In this document: in pieces, positions 48,111 through 57,169 of the stretch
Layout: each line of letters begins with the position of its first letter
Numbering within the stretch: position 1 is the stretch's first letter
Assembly: GCA_020744425.1 (NCBI GenBank)
Contig: JAGMUV010000017.1
Location: 744,001 to 808,000, forward strand
From: Dactylonectria macrodidyma
Taxonomy: Eukaryota; Ascomycota; Sordariomycetes; Hypocreales; Nectriaceae
DNA: 64,000 bases
Direction: 5' to 3'
Made by a program: the position numbers and the translations under genes
Notes under the pieces: generated by a model
Seen by the model: the letters and a program-made list of their open reading frames with translations, nothing else
Databases searched by the model: none
Told to the model about the DNA's origin: nothing

Positions 48111-49913
48111 ATGGCGGCCGAGGACACCAAGACTGATGCCGACCATGTCGAGGCAACTCGCGACCCCGTCGAGTCCGTCGAAAACCCAAACATTACCTTC
48201 CGCGATGTCTGGGAGCACCGCCGGGTCCTGGGCTTTTGTACGTCGCGTCACCTAACAAGGCCAATGGCCATGGACAACTGACCGATCGTATTAGGCTTCA
48301 TCATCTTCATGCTGCCCGTCAACTTTGGCTACGAAATCAGCACCGTCGGCAACCTACTCGCCGTGACGCCCTTCATGGAGCAGTTCGGTCGCGTTGTCGA
48401 CGGCGTTCTGCTCGTTACCGCCAAGGACCAGCAGATCCTCAACGCGGCTACCACGGTCGGACTGTTCATTTCTGCGTTCGCCACTGGCTTCATCTCCGAC
48501 ATCATCGGCCGAAAGAAAACGATTGGGCTCGCTGGAATTCTTTGCATCGGCGGAATCCTAGTCCAATTCTTCAGCAAGACGATTCCGACTCTCTTTGGCG
48601 GCAAGATTCTGGGTACTTTTGGCTTCGGTCTGGGACACTCTCTTGGGCCCGTCTTTGTTGCTGAGATGGCTCCCAACAAGCTTCGAGGAACTTGCCTGAT
48701 CCTCATCGTACGTCAAATTCCTGCTCACCAGTGTATCATACATACTAATGCATTTTGGAACAGAACACCATGATCGTCGTCGGACAATGGCTCAACTCCC
48801 TCGTCGTTTACGCGTGCTCCGATCGAACTACAGACTGGGCTTGGCGAATCCCAATCATTACCCAAATCTTCCCTCCTGCGCTGCTTCTTTTGGGATTGCT
48901 CATTCTACCCGAATCTCCCTCCTGGCTCTTGATCCGCGGACGAGTCGAAGAGGCCAAGAAGTCATACCTCCGTTTCAACGGTTCCGACTTTGACGCAGAC
49001 ACAGCTGTTGCGGTTGCGCTACTCGCCATCCGCAAGGAAGAGGAGCAGACAGCAGGAGGAGGCAGCTGGATCCAGTGCTTCAAGGGCCCCGATGGAAGGA
49101 GAACCCTCATCATCTGCATGGTTTACATTGCTCAGCAATTCATCGGTGTCAACTTCATTTCTGGCTACTTGGCTTATTACTTCCGCCTGGCCGGCGTCAA
49201 CAACGCGCTCGGTGTTGCTCAAGCCGCCTACGCCATCCAGCTCGTTGGAAATATTGCTGCATGGCCCCTAGTTGACAGAATTGGTCGACGGCCTATGATT
49301 GTGGGAGGATGTATTACCATCACTGCTGGATTGCTCGTCATCGGCGGCGTTAGCACGGTCAATAGCCAAGAGGCTCTGAAAGCTACAGTGGCTTTAATGG
49401 TTATCTGGGGTTTCCTGTATCAGGTCAGTAGCCCATCGCATCCAGTAACAAGAACCTGCTAACCTTTTGCCCATAGATGACTCTGGGTGCCACTGCCTAC
49501 TCGGTCGGAGGCGAGACTCCTAGCATGCAACTCCGCCAGAAGACATATGCCATCAACATCATGGCCGCCACCGCCGTCTCGTGCATGGTCTTGCAGGTCA
49601 TGCCATACCTGATTAACAGCGATGAGCTGAACCTCGGAGGCAAGAGTAAGTACCCGTTTGCATCCCAAAAACGCGACCGCATCTCACTAACGTCTTTCAA
49701 GTCTGCTTCATCTTCTTTGCCTTTTCCGTCCCCATGTGCATCTATCTGTACTACTGTCTCCCCGAAATGAAAGGTCGCAACTACGCCGAGATCCAGGAGA
49801 TGTTCGACAAGCGCATTCCTGCCCGGAAGTTCAAGACATACGTCTGTAATGTGCAGGATGAGGTGATCGCGAAGAGAATCGAGATGGACGACATGAAGAC
49901 TGCTCAGGTCTAA
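48111..49913 (+). CDS. MFS sugar transporter
   Basis: Five exons: 48111-48237, 48295-48707, 48764-49423, 49477-49645, 49702-49913; 526 residues, all GT-AG. It is a sugar porter with a charged N-terminal tail. Blocks in order: LPVNFGYEISTVGNLLAVTP, ISDIIGRKKT, GFGLGHSLGPVFVAEMAPNK, PESPSWLLIRGR (PESPR signature), QQFIGVNFISGYLAYYF in TM7, PLVDRIGRRPM, AYSVGGETPSMQLR and the last helix region FSVPMCIYLYYCLPEMKGR. The layout resembles alpha-glucoside/hexose permeases of filamentous fungi. The exact sugar is not readable. Its promoter has several CreA-like sites. Confidence 0.88.
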
Positions 49914-50356
49914 ATGAGAGCATGCCTTGCAATGCTTCATTAAATATCACCTCAGTTGGACCGTCGCTCAAGGCATTACAGTGCCTGCTGGATGTCATGA
50001 TCGCTGGGCGTGTGTCTTCCAACTAGCCTGAAGAGACATGGGGAATTGTGGCAGCCCAGTTATCATTTCAGAAGGCCAACATATAATGCTAACGCTTGGT
50101 GGAAGAAAGCGTCGCTCAAGAATTTTTTTTGTTATGATTTGACAAAAACGCTTGCCGTAAATTGCGCAGCGTTCTTGCAATGTCTCTGCTTACTTAGAGG
50201 ATATACTCTTCGCTTCCCCGAATTCATTACTCGTGTATCTCAACGCCCAGGCCCTACTCACTTCAACCGGTATTGTTCAAGGTTCACTTCCATGTTCAAA
50301 TCTGTACCCAATATGAAATGATGACAACTACATGGTCCATAATGCGACAATGCCTG
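49914..50356. other. Intergenic, convergent ends
   Basis: Holds the 3' ends of the transporter and the ankyrin gene. A T8 run occurs near 50123. Nothing else recognised. Confidence 0.5.
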
Positions 50357-51224
50357 TTATGTTGACTGGCCTTCCTCTCGTTTTTCGTCCTCAATTTGCA
50401 AACGGTTCATTGCCGACTCCACTTTCCATGAATAAATCTTGGGACACCTCGCTGTCCAAATACCCCAGGCCGTCTTACCGTCTGCATTTCTAACAGCCGG
50501 ATCCGCACCTGCATCGAGAAGCAGCTGCGCCATGTACTCCATCTCGCCTCCCGTCATGACTTTGTCCAGTCCTCCGGACACCAAGATCATGAGGGGCGTG
50601 AAGCCTGTATCGGTGAACGTGTTGACATGTTTTGAGGCACCCTTGTCAAGGAGAAGCTCGAGTACGGCAATGTTACAATTGTAACAAGCAAAATGGAGTG
50701 CTGTACCACCAAATGTAAGAGAATTGTCGCTATTTCCAGTCTGTTTCGCGTGAATGTCGGCACCATTGCGCAACAGCATGACCATCATCCTTTCGCATAT
50801 TGTGAAAGCTTCAAAAAAGGTGCCGAGATATCTGCCCATGTGCAGTTTCATGGCAGCGATGCTCAGCAGAGGTGTCATTCCTTCAATGTTACGAGCCTCC
50901 AGGTCCAGGTTTCCCAAACCAGCGCTTGTGATGATCGTCTGAAATCTGTTGGCAGCTTCGAGAACAGTACTTCCAGGGGAATCGAAGAGGCTATCACTTT
51001 CCGGGCTAGATCGATGTGGCAGATTCTGGAGAATTGTGTGCAAATGAGTAAGCCCCATGCCGGAGACGCCATTTACATCTGCTCCGTACTTCAACAAGAG
51101 CTTGATAGCTCCTCGGGTATCCACGTCGAGAGGGAGCCGGCAAGCATATGTTAGTGGTACATCTCCATATCCGTCAGGCGCGTTAGGATTGGCGCCGTGG
51201 TCGAGGAGACTTTGCAACAACTGA

Positions 51225-51229
51225 AGCCC
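51225..51229. repeat. Target-site duplication, left copy (AGCCC)
   Basis: AGCCC before the element matches AGCCC at 52185-52189 after it (GGGCT on the gene strand). Because of adjoining bases the repeat can be stretched to AAGCCCT if the element ends are moved by one base. Confidence 0.8.
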
Positions 51230-51424
51230 TGATACGGAAAAGAGGCGATGGCCAGGGGCCAGAGGCCCTAGGGGGCACGAAGGGCCAGAAAGCTGCAATA
51301 GCAGGTGATGGATTGTATTGTTGTATGAAGAATGATGAAGAAGAAGCAAAGTCAGAAGGGCCCTGCAGGCCCTTTTGAGGCATTGCTCACGTGACTGATG
51401 ATCCTCACGTGATTTCACGTATCA
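51230..51424 (-). repeat. LTR copy 1 (3' LTR if minus-strand element)
   Basis: 195 bp with TGATACG/CGTATCA ends, identical to 51990-52184 by inspection. It contains two TCACGTGA palindromes (E-box core CACGTG) and a third half (TTTCACGT) within its last 40 bases, plus a hairpin AAGGGCC-loop-GGCCCTT. These could serve as promoter elements at the 5' end of the minus-strand LTR. Confidence 0.85.
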
Positions 51425-51705
51425 TATGCCGCACACAAAAAAGACTCTACTGTCCTCAGTAGGCAAGACAAGGATAGAGCCTAGATCCATTTCCTTCCAA
51501 AGTTCCTTGCCAAATCCATCCGCGAGAAAATATGCCTCTCATACCGTAAGACGATCTTGTCTGCATTGGTCGGTCGGCCGGTCGGTCGGCTGCTTGGTGT
51601 TGCTGTTCAGGCCCAGCGAAGGGGACAGCTTTGAGGGGGATCGCCGGTATCCAAAGGAGTTGAACCAACGGGATCCAAAGGGTGCTGCGAGGGCTGAGTG
51701 CTCAA

Positions 51706-51820
51706 GAGAGCTGGTGCTCGGGAGAGCTGGTGCTGAGACGGGCTGGTGCTCAGGAGAGAGCTGGTGCTGAGACGGGCTGGTGCTCGGGAGAGCTGGTGCT
51801 GACGGGCCGGTGTCAGGAGC
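51706..51820. repeat. GC-rich minisatellite inside the TRIM-like element
   Basis: About 32-34 bp units built on GAGCTGGTGCT and GACGGGCTGGTGCTC follow one another with small length changes. A second, looser series of GCTGGTG repeats lies at about 51855-51960. Short G-rich units in the internal region of a non-coding element may arise by slippage during replication or reverse transcription. Confidence 0.65.
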
Positions 51821-51989
51821 GCAACTAAGGCGAGTCGGCTAAGATAGGCGATGCTTGAAGAAGCTGGTGCACAGAGGCTGGTGCCATCAAAGCCAGTATC
51901 GCAAAGCCATGGGCGACTGAAGCGGGTGCTGTCGAAGCTGGTGCTGTCAAAGCTGGTGACCAAGATGCAGCAGTGCAATTGCTACCATT

Positions 51990-52184
51990 TGATACGGAAA
52001 AGAGGCGATGGCCAGGGGCCAGAGGCCCTAGGGGGCACGAAGGGCCAGAAAGCTGCAATAGCAGGTGATGGATTGTATTGTTGTATGAAGAATGATGAAG
52101 AAGAAGCAAAGTCAGAAGGGCCCTGCAGGCCCTTTTGAGGCATTGCTCACGTGACTGATGATCCTCACGTGATTTCACGTATCA
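51990..52184 (-). repeat. LTR copy 2 (5' LTR if minus-strand element)
   Basis: 195 bp, identical to the copy at 51230-51424. Its outer end borders the N-terminal half of the split ankyrin gene, where the reading frame hits a stop codon right after entering the LTR. Confidence 0.85.
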
Positions 52185-52189
52185 AGCCC
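52185..52189. repeat. Target-site duplication, right copy (AGCCC)
   Basis: Partner of 51225-51229. Confidence 0.8.
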
Positions 52190-53752
52190 TGCCTTCCGTG
52201 GGCAGTGCCTGTTTGGTTTGAACCAGCTCTGGTCTGCCGTGGGTAAAGTAGAATTGCCAAAGACTAGATGGATCGGTTGATAGTTTCTTTGATTCTGCGT
52301 GTGAGTCGTATGTACATCGGCGCCGTGCTCGATCATGAAAATGATGACGTCGGGCACGTTGGTTGAAGGCTTATTAGCAAAGAGCTTGGTTAACAATGTT
52401 GAGTCCCGATATTTTTGGTCAAGTTTGGCCCCATACTCAAGAAGTAAGGAGGCAGTCTTGAGTCTGTCCCGGCCAGCATCTATCACGGAGCTGGCTTGAA
52501 GGAGAACACGCGTCATAGGTGTTTCCAGCTCACTTGGTCGCCTTTGTAGTAAAGTACCGGGCCATGCTTCTGAGTACAAATTAGGGTTCCAGCACTTGGT
52601 CTCTGCCTCGGCCCCGTTTTCAAGTAGCAGTTTGACTAACTGATAAGAGTCTCGGAGGGTTGTTGCCATGTAGAGGTTTGTTTGGAGCGTGGCCTGGTTT
52701 CGAAACACCACAACTTCTCCACCATGCGCGGGGGCGCCATGTTTGAGAAGAATGTCGACGAGATCCACCGCAAACGTCATATAATATCCGCAGTGCTTGA
52801 TGGCTTCGTATATATAAGATCTCCCACCTTGTGAGTGCATAGAGATGCGGTTACTGACAGACCCACCCGCAGGCGGTTGCTTCATGGTTGGGCTCGCCAG
52901 GGCTCCCTCCACTGACGGCGTATCTGTCACTCTTAACCCGGCCTTTAAAAGCAACTTCAGGACCATTGAGTCTCCTAAACGCACTGCTTCTTGTCCGGCT
53001 GTGTTGCCCCAAGGTGCTATAGCGTTAGGGTCGCACCCAAGGCGGAGTAGTTGTTTGATGGCACCGATGCTAACCGTCATTGACATGACTATGTAGGCAA
53101 GAGGTGGTGTACCACCGGGGCTGGTAGCATGGATCGAACAGCCATGGCGAACAAGGGCATGGACAACCCTTGCGTTGGAGGCATAGTGAATTGGACGTAG
53201 ATCTCCTGCAGTAGTCAAGTCTGGATCTGCGCCATATTCAACGAGGAGATCAATGACATCAACGTGACCACCTCTTGCGGCATGATGCACCGGTGGCATT
53301 CCGTAGAAATTGGGAGTTCTCAGTCCACCTCCATAGCCACATCCAAAGACCGGTTCGTTGAGCCAAGGACCCTGTCCTACCGAGGAGACAATGCTTTTGA
53401 TTGTGTTTAGCCTTCCTCGGGACGCTGCCCAGGTCAAAACGAGGCCGCGGAAGCGAGGATCGGACTCGGCAGAGGGCTTTTCACCCCGTCTCTCGGAGCG
53501 TCTGTGCCGGGGCAGCTTCAGGTATAAGACGGGGTTGATGCACTCATAGTGCCGGCGACTAACGAGTGCCCAGTTTGCAACAGAGCTGTAAGACAAGTAT
53601 GCCGCGATTTCATGGCGAAGGTCAATGGGAAGATCGCAAAGATCCATCGCCGTTGACTTGACCAGATACGTTCCAGTTTGGCAACGAGATCAATAGACTA
53701 AGTATTCTGAAGGGAAGGAAAAGCGCGCTATTCCCAGCTGACTAAGCAAGCG

Positions 53753-53761
53753 GGGCTAGGC
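53753..53761. repeat. Target-site duplication, left copy (GGGCTAGGC)
   Basis: Nine bases repeated at 56674-56682 beyond the other end of the inverted-repeat element. Confidence 0.75.
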
Positions 53762-53831
53762 GGCGGCCAATACATGGGCACCTAGGTGCCTAAATAAAGT
53801 CGCGCACCCAGTGCCTAAATTAGTTAGCGAT
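53762..53831 (+). repeat. Left terminal inverted repeat
   Basis: 70 bp matching the complement of 56604-56673 with three C-to-T type differences. It includes the nearly palindromic GGGCACCTAGGTGCC. Confidence 0.85.
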
Positions 53832-56603
53832 TGTTGTATACTGCTTGCTGACCTACGGTCTAATACTGTAATATCCTCTTTTAACTACTGTAAAGAATGA
53901 ATTAATTACAATTTGATAATAATATAATGCTCTACTGAATTAGTAGTTAAGTTTAAAGCTTCTTGCTCTCTATTGTTTCGTTCTACGCTCTCCTATATGC
54001 TCTTTATGCTTTGTTTCTTATTAGCTAGCAGATTATTACCTATCTTATTAGTAATTTTGGCTTTAATGCATTTATCTTCTGACTTGCTTTAATCTAAATA
54101 TGCTATAATCTCTTTTTTTATCTATTCCTTTAATCCTATTGAAGTAATATAGCGCTTAGATATCTGCTTATAGTTTAAATATTACTTATAACTCTGCTTA
54201 TTATATTTTAATAATAGCCTTACTGCTTTATAATATTACTAGTTAGTCTTAATGTTATTACTAGATTATACTGCATATTATGTACTTCTTATAGTAATAT
54301 ATTTTTTATATATAACTTATAGTAAGTTATATTTTAGTACTGATTATAGAGGGGGTATATGTAAATAAGTTAGTTTGTGAACTAGAGGCATAGTTCTAAT
54401 CAGACTGTCTAGAATGATAGAAGAGTGAGGAGCTATAGGAGGGTTTTGTATAGTAAGCGAAGGTTGTATAAATGCAGTATATGCAGTGGTGGGAGAGCCT
54501 TGAAGAGCTTCTGTAGGGCATTTTAGTATGCTTTTAACTAATGATATCACTCTAGCTACTGAAATACTTTTAGTAAGATCAGTTAGAGCAGAAACTATGA
54601 CTAGTGCTATATCTGATTGTAAGGCAGACTTTAAAGCCGGTGCTGCTTATATTAGCAACTCTTAGAACCTTAGAGGATATGCTCTTAAGGACATAATATA
54701 ACTAATTATATAATATCTGCTATATATACTAAGCGCTTTTTTACTAGACTGTATGATTTTAAATCCAGAGGGTTCTCATTTAGTACTTATTATAAGTTAA
54801 CTAATAGTTTAGATACCTTGCTTTAGGACTTAACGTGGTTCTAGTATAGGCTATAGTCAACCTATACTCTGTTTTAAGTTCTAGTAAGGATAAAAATATT
54901 TAAGTAAAAGACTCTACTTCTCTTCTTTAAGTTTCTTTAAGGTATAAGAATATAGCAATCTATATAAAGAAGTGAAAGACTGACTGTAAGGAGCTTTAAG
55001 TAGCGCTATAAGTAATTACTATTATTCTTGCACTTTGCGTAAGGCTTAGTATAAAACCTAACTCTATACAGCCTTGAATATTACTCTAGAGATATCTAGA
55101 AGTGTTTATATTTACTAAGACGTTCATATATGATTTAGCTCTTTTAGTTAGTTAGTGACCATATATCGCATAGCTTACTAAGAGTCAAAGAGGTTAAATT
55201 TAGATATTTTAATATATGATTTAATTAATAAGTAAATTCTTTTAACTCTAGAGGTTAAATATTAGCTTTTAATCTTAATATAGACCCTAGCTGATTACCT
55301 TGAAGTGGCCATATTGCTAAAATGCAGATATTTATTTACTTATGCTTTGATAATTATCTTTTTATATAGCTTAAACTAATATATCTTAATATACCTAATT
55401 GCCTAAGAGTATATTTTACTATATTTAAGTTTAAATTTAGCTAAGTACTTATTAAATATCTTTTTAGTTAGTAAATTCACGATTAAGTATTAAAATCTAT
55501 AGAAATCGTCCTATGCTTTGTCCTATGCTTAACCGTTCGCTTAGCTATGCTTTAATATAAAGTCAGGTTAATAGTACTATAGAACTGCCTTATTAATATG
55601 CTAGAAGTATAGTAGTGCTTTAGAGGAAGGGAACTTGGTTATAGTAGTATTTATTATAGTAAGATATTGGTTTGTTAAGATAATAGAGGGAAGGTTATGC
55701 TAATAGAGTGACTTAAGGTATTATAGTGCTTATAAATAGTCTTCTTCTAATTTACTTAATAGAAATGCAAATATAATATAGAAAGAATGCTAATAAGAAT
55801 TAACTCTGACTATATTAAAGAGGAGCATTATATACTTATTTATCTTATAAATATAATCTAGTAATAATACGTCTAAGTTATATTATAAATATATAATAGA
55901 GTCTAGATAAGTAAAGAAGATAGCTATTAATCGATTGTCTAGATTTAGTCGAATTTAATATTAGAAACCCTCTTTATATAATTAGTTAACTAGTGCTTAG
56001 ATACTGCTCTACTCTTTATACAGATCTCTCCTTATTATAGTAATCTGATTATAGATGTTTTACTGAGTTATGAGGGTATTTGAATTATTATAAAGGTAGG
56101 TCCTAATATCTCGAGAAGCAGTACTAGCAGTCATCAGGCTTAAAATAATTATTATATCTCTTTTATTAAGCTAGTAATGCACTAAGTATATAGATGCATC
56201 CTGGCTTAGTAGATGATTATACTAAGCATACTCTTTATCCAGTCGATAGCCTAAGACTTATATATTTCTATCTAATAACTATTTAGCTAATACTAAAAAC
56301 TTATAACCAGTTCTTTAACTATAAGTATAGCATTATTATTTAATAGATATGCTTAGTAGTAGTTTATTTTAATTATAGGTGAATATGACTTTTATTCGGC
56401 TATTTAATGTCTTTAAGGATTTCCTAGTTATAAATGCATATTCCTGAGGCTTCGCCTAAGAATTAATGGCTACTAATAGAGATTCGCGGGATTCGTATAT
56501 GCCTTTAGGTGGAAGGGCATCGTCAGAGAACGCAATCTGGTCTATTTTCGTTCGGTGCTGTTGCTGCTGCGCTGGTCTGGGCAGGCGGCCAATAGGGGCG
56601 AGG

Positions 56604-56673
56604 ATCGCTGACTAATTTGGGCACTGGGTGCGCGACTTTATTTGGGCACCTAGGTGCCCATGTATTGGCCGCC
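56604..56673 (-). repeat. Right terminal inverted repeat
   Basis: 70 bp, the presumed unmutated form. Contains a perfect 16-bp palindrome GGGCACCTAGGTGCCC. An extra GGCGGCCAATA copy lies just inside it at 56584-56594 in the opposite orientation. Confidence 0.85.
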
Positions 56674-56682
56674 GGGCTAGGC
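56674..56682. repeat. Target-site duplication, right copy (GGGCTAGGC)
   Basis: Partner of 53753-53761. Confidence 0.75.
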
Positions 56683-57169
56683 AACGAGCTGGCGATCTGC
56701 GCTTTATTGCTGGTTGTTTGAAATGCCACACGTTGTGACTCATTTGGAGGATTCTGTGTTGGCGACGGTGGCTGAGTCAAGTGCCGAATGAGTCAATCAA
56801 CGAAGGAGCCATGTTTTGACAGCCAACTCAGAACACTGCGAGATGAAGTTGTGGGCAATTTATTGCAGCGGGGTTCATTCCCGTTATTAATCTGGCGATA
56901 CGATGCCGCACCAGCCACTCAGCGAACTCAACGGATTCTAGTGCTTATGAGACTCCAGAACTCGAAACAATGAGCTCATTCTGCCGTGCTTGACCGCCTC
57001 AACTATTGGCTGATGGTGGTCTGAGCTGCGGATTAACAAACAGCTCGGCTCAAAGCAAGGTATACACTGTTTCTCTCTCATGGTTATATAAAGCGACAAT
57101 ATAACTTCAATTGAGAAGCATGCCCCCAGGGAAAATCTCACTCCTTTTTTCTTAATTCAACCAAACACC
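56683..57169. promoter_or_regulatory. Upstream region of the NLR gene
   Basis: 487 bases between the transposon and the NLR start. A TATATAA-like stretch (TTATATAAAG) lies near 57084-57093, about 80 bases before the ATG. The transposon therefore inserted just upstream of this promoter. Confidence 0.45.

Larger units (their letters stand above)
51230..52184 (-). mobile_element. 955-bp TRIM-like element with two identical 195-bp LTRs
   Basis: Two copies of a 195-bp sequence in the same direction (51230-51424 and 51990-52184) enclose 565 bp. By eye the copies are identical. Each starts TGATACG and ends CGTATCA, so it has TG...CA ends and a 7-bp inverted terminus like LTRs. The whole is flanked by GGGCT direct repeats (minus-strand sense), a 5-bp target-site duplication as made by retroviral-type integrases. 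No coding capacity is seen. On the minus strand, TGGTAGC begins 2 bases after the LTR (51987-51981), a possible primer-binding site, but no clear polypurine tract precedes the other LTR. It fits a terminal-repeat retrotransposon in miniature. Two small inverted-repeat elements flanking a captured piece is the alternative. Confidence 0.8.
50357..53647 (-). pseudogene. F-box/ankyrin gene split by an LTR-like insertion
   Basis: The N-terminal part (53647 down to 52185) begins with an F-box-like segment (LPIDLRHEIAAYLSYSSVAN) and continues with ankyrin repeats (HHAARGGHVDVIDLLVEYGA, VVHALVRHGCSIHATSPGG, MVLKLLLKAGL). The C-terminal part (51229 down to 50357) continues the repeats (LLQSLLDHGANPNAPDGYGD, AIKLLLKYGADV, VLELLLDKGA, MAQLLLDAGADPAVRNADG). 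They are separated by a 955-bp element with a duplicated GGGCT. Without element and one GGGCT, 960 bases in all, the two parts are in one frame of 776 codons with no gap in the repeat pattern. As it stands translation meets a stop codon within the first ten bases of the element, so the product is a truncated F-box/ankyrin protein of about 490 residues. F-box proteins recruit targets to SCF ubiquitin ligases. Confidence 0.85.
53762..56673. mobile_element. 2.9-kb inverted-repeat DNA transposon, RIP-degraded (Mutator-like?)
   Basis: The ends are 70-bp inverted repeats (53762-53831 and 56604-56673) starting GGCGGCCAATACATGGGCAC. They differ at three positions, all T in the left copy where the right has C. 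GGGCTAGGC flanks both sides (53753-53761 and 56674-56682), a 9-bp target duplication; a 7-8 bp reading is possible if the ends are shifted. Long inverted repeats with 9-bp duplications suit Mutator-like elements, such as Hop of Fusarium. From about 53830 to 56450 the interior is extremely A+T-rich and TA-rich with no frame of useful length, the signature of repeat-induced point mutation. Any transposase is destroyed. The last 200 bases at the right are of normal composition. Confidence 0.8.

Noticed and set aside
51425..51500. Polypurine tract next to the inner end of the LTR at 51424
   Set aside because: On the minus strand the bases before this LTR are pyrimidine-rich and mixed (GTGTGCGGCATA); on the plus strand the other border is not purine-rich either. 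So the LTR call rests on ends, identity and target duplication.
53832..56450. Possible centromere or mitochondrial insertion because of extreme A+T content
   Set aside because: The block is precisely enclosed by inverted repeats and a target duplication, so a RIP-mutated transposon explains it.
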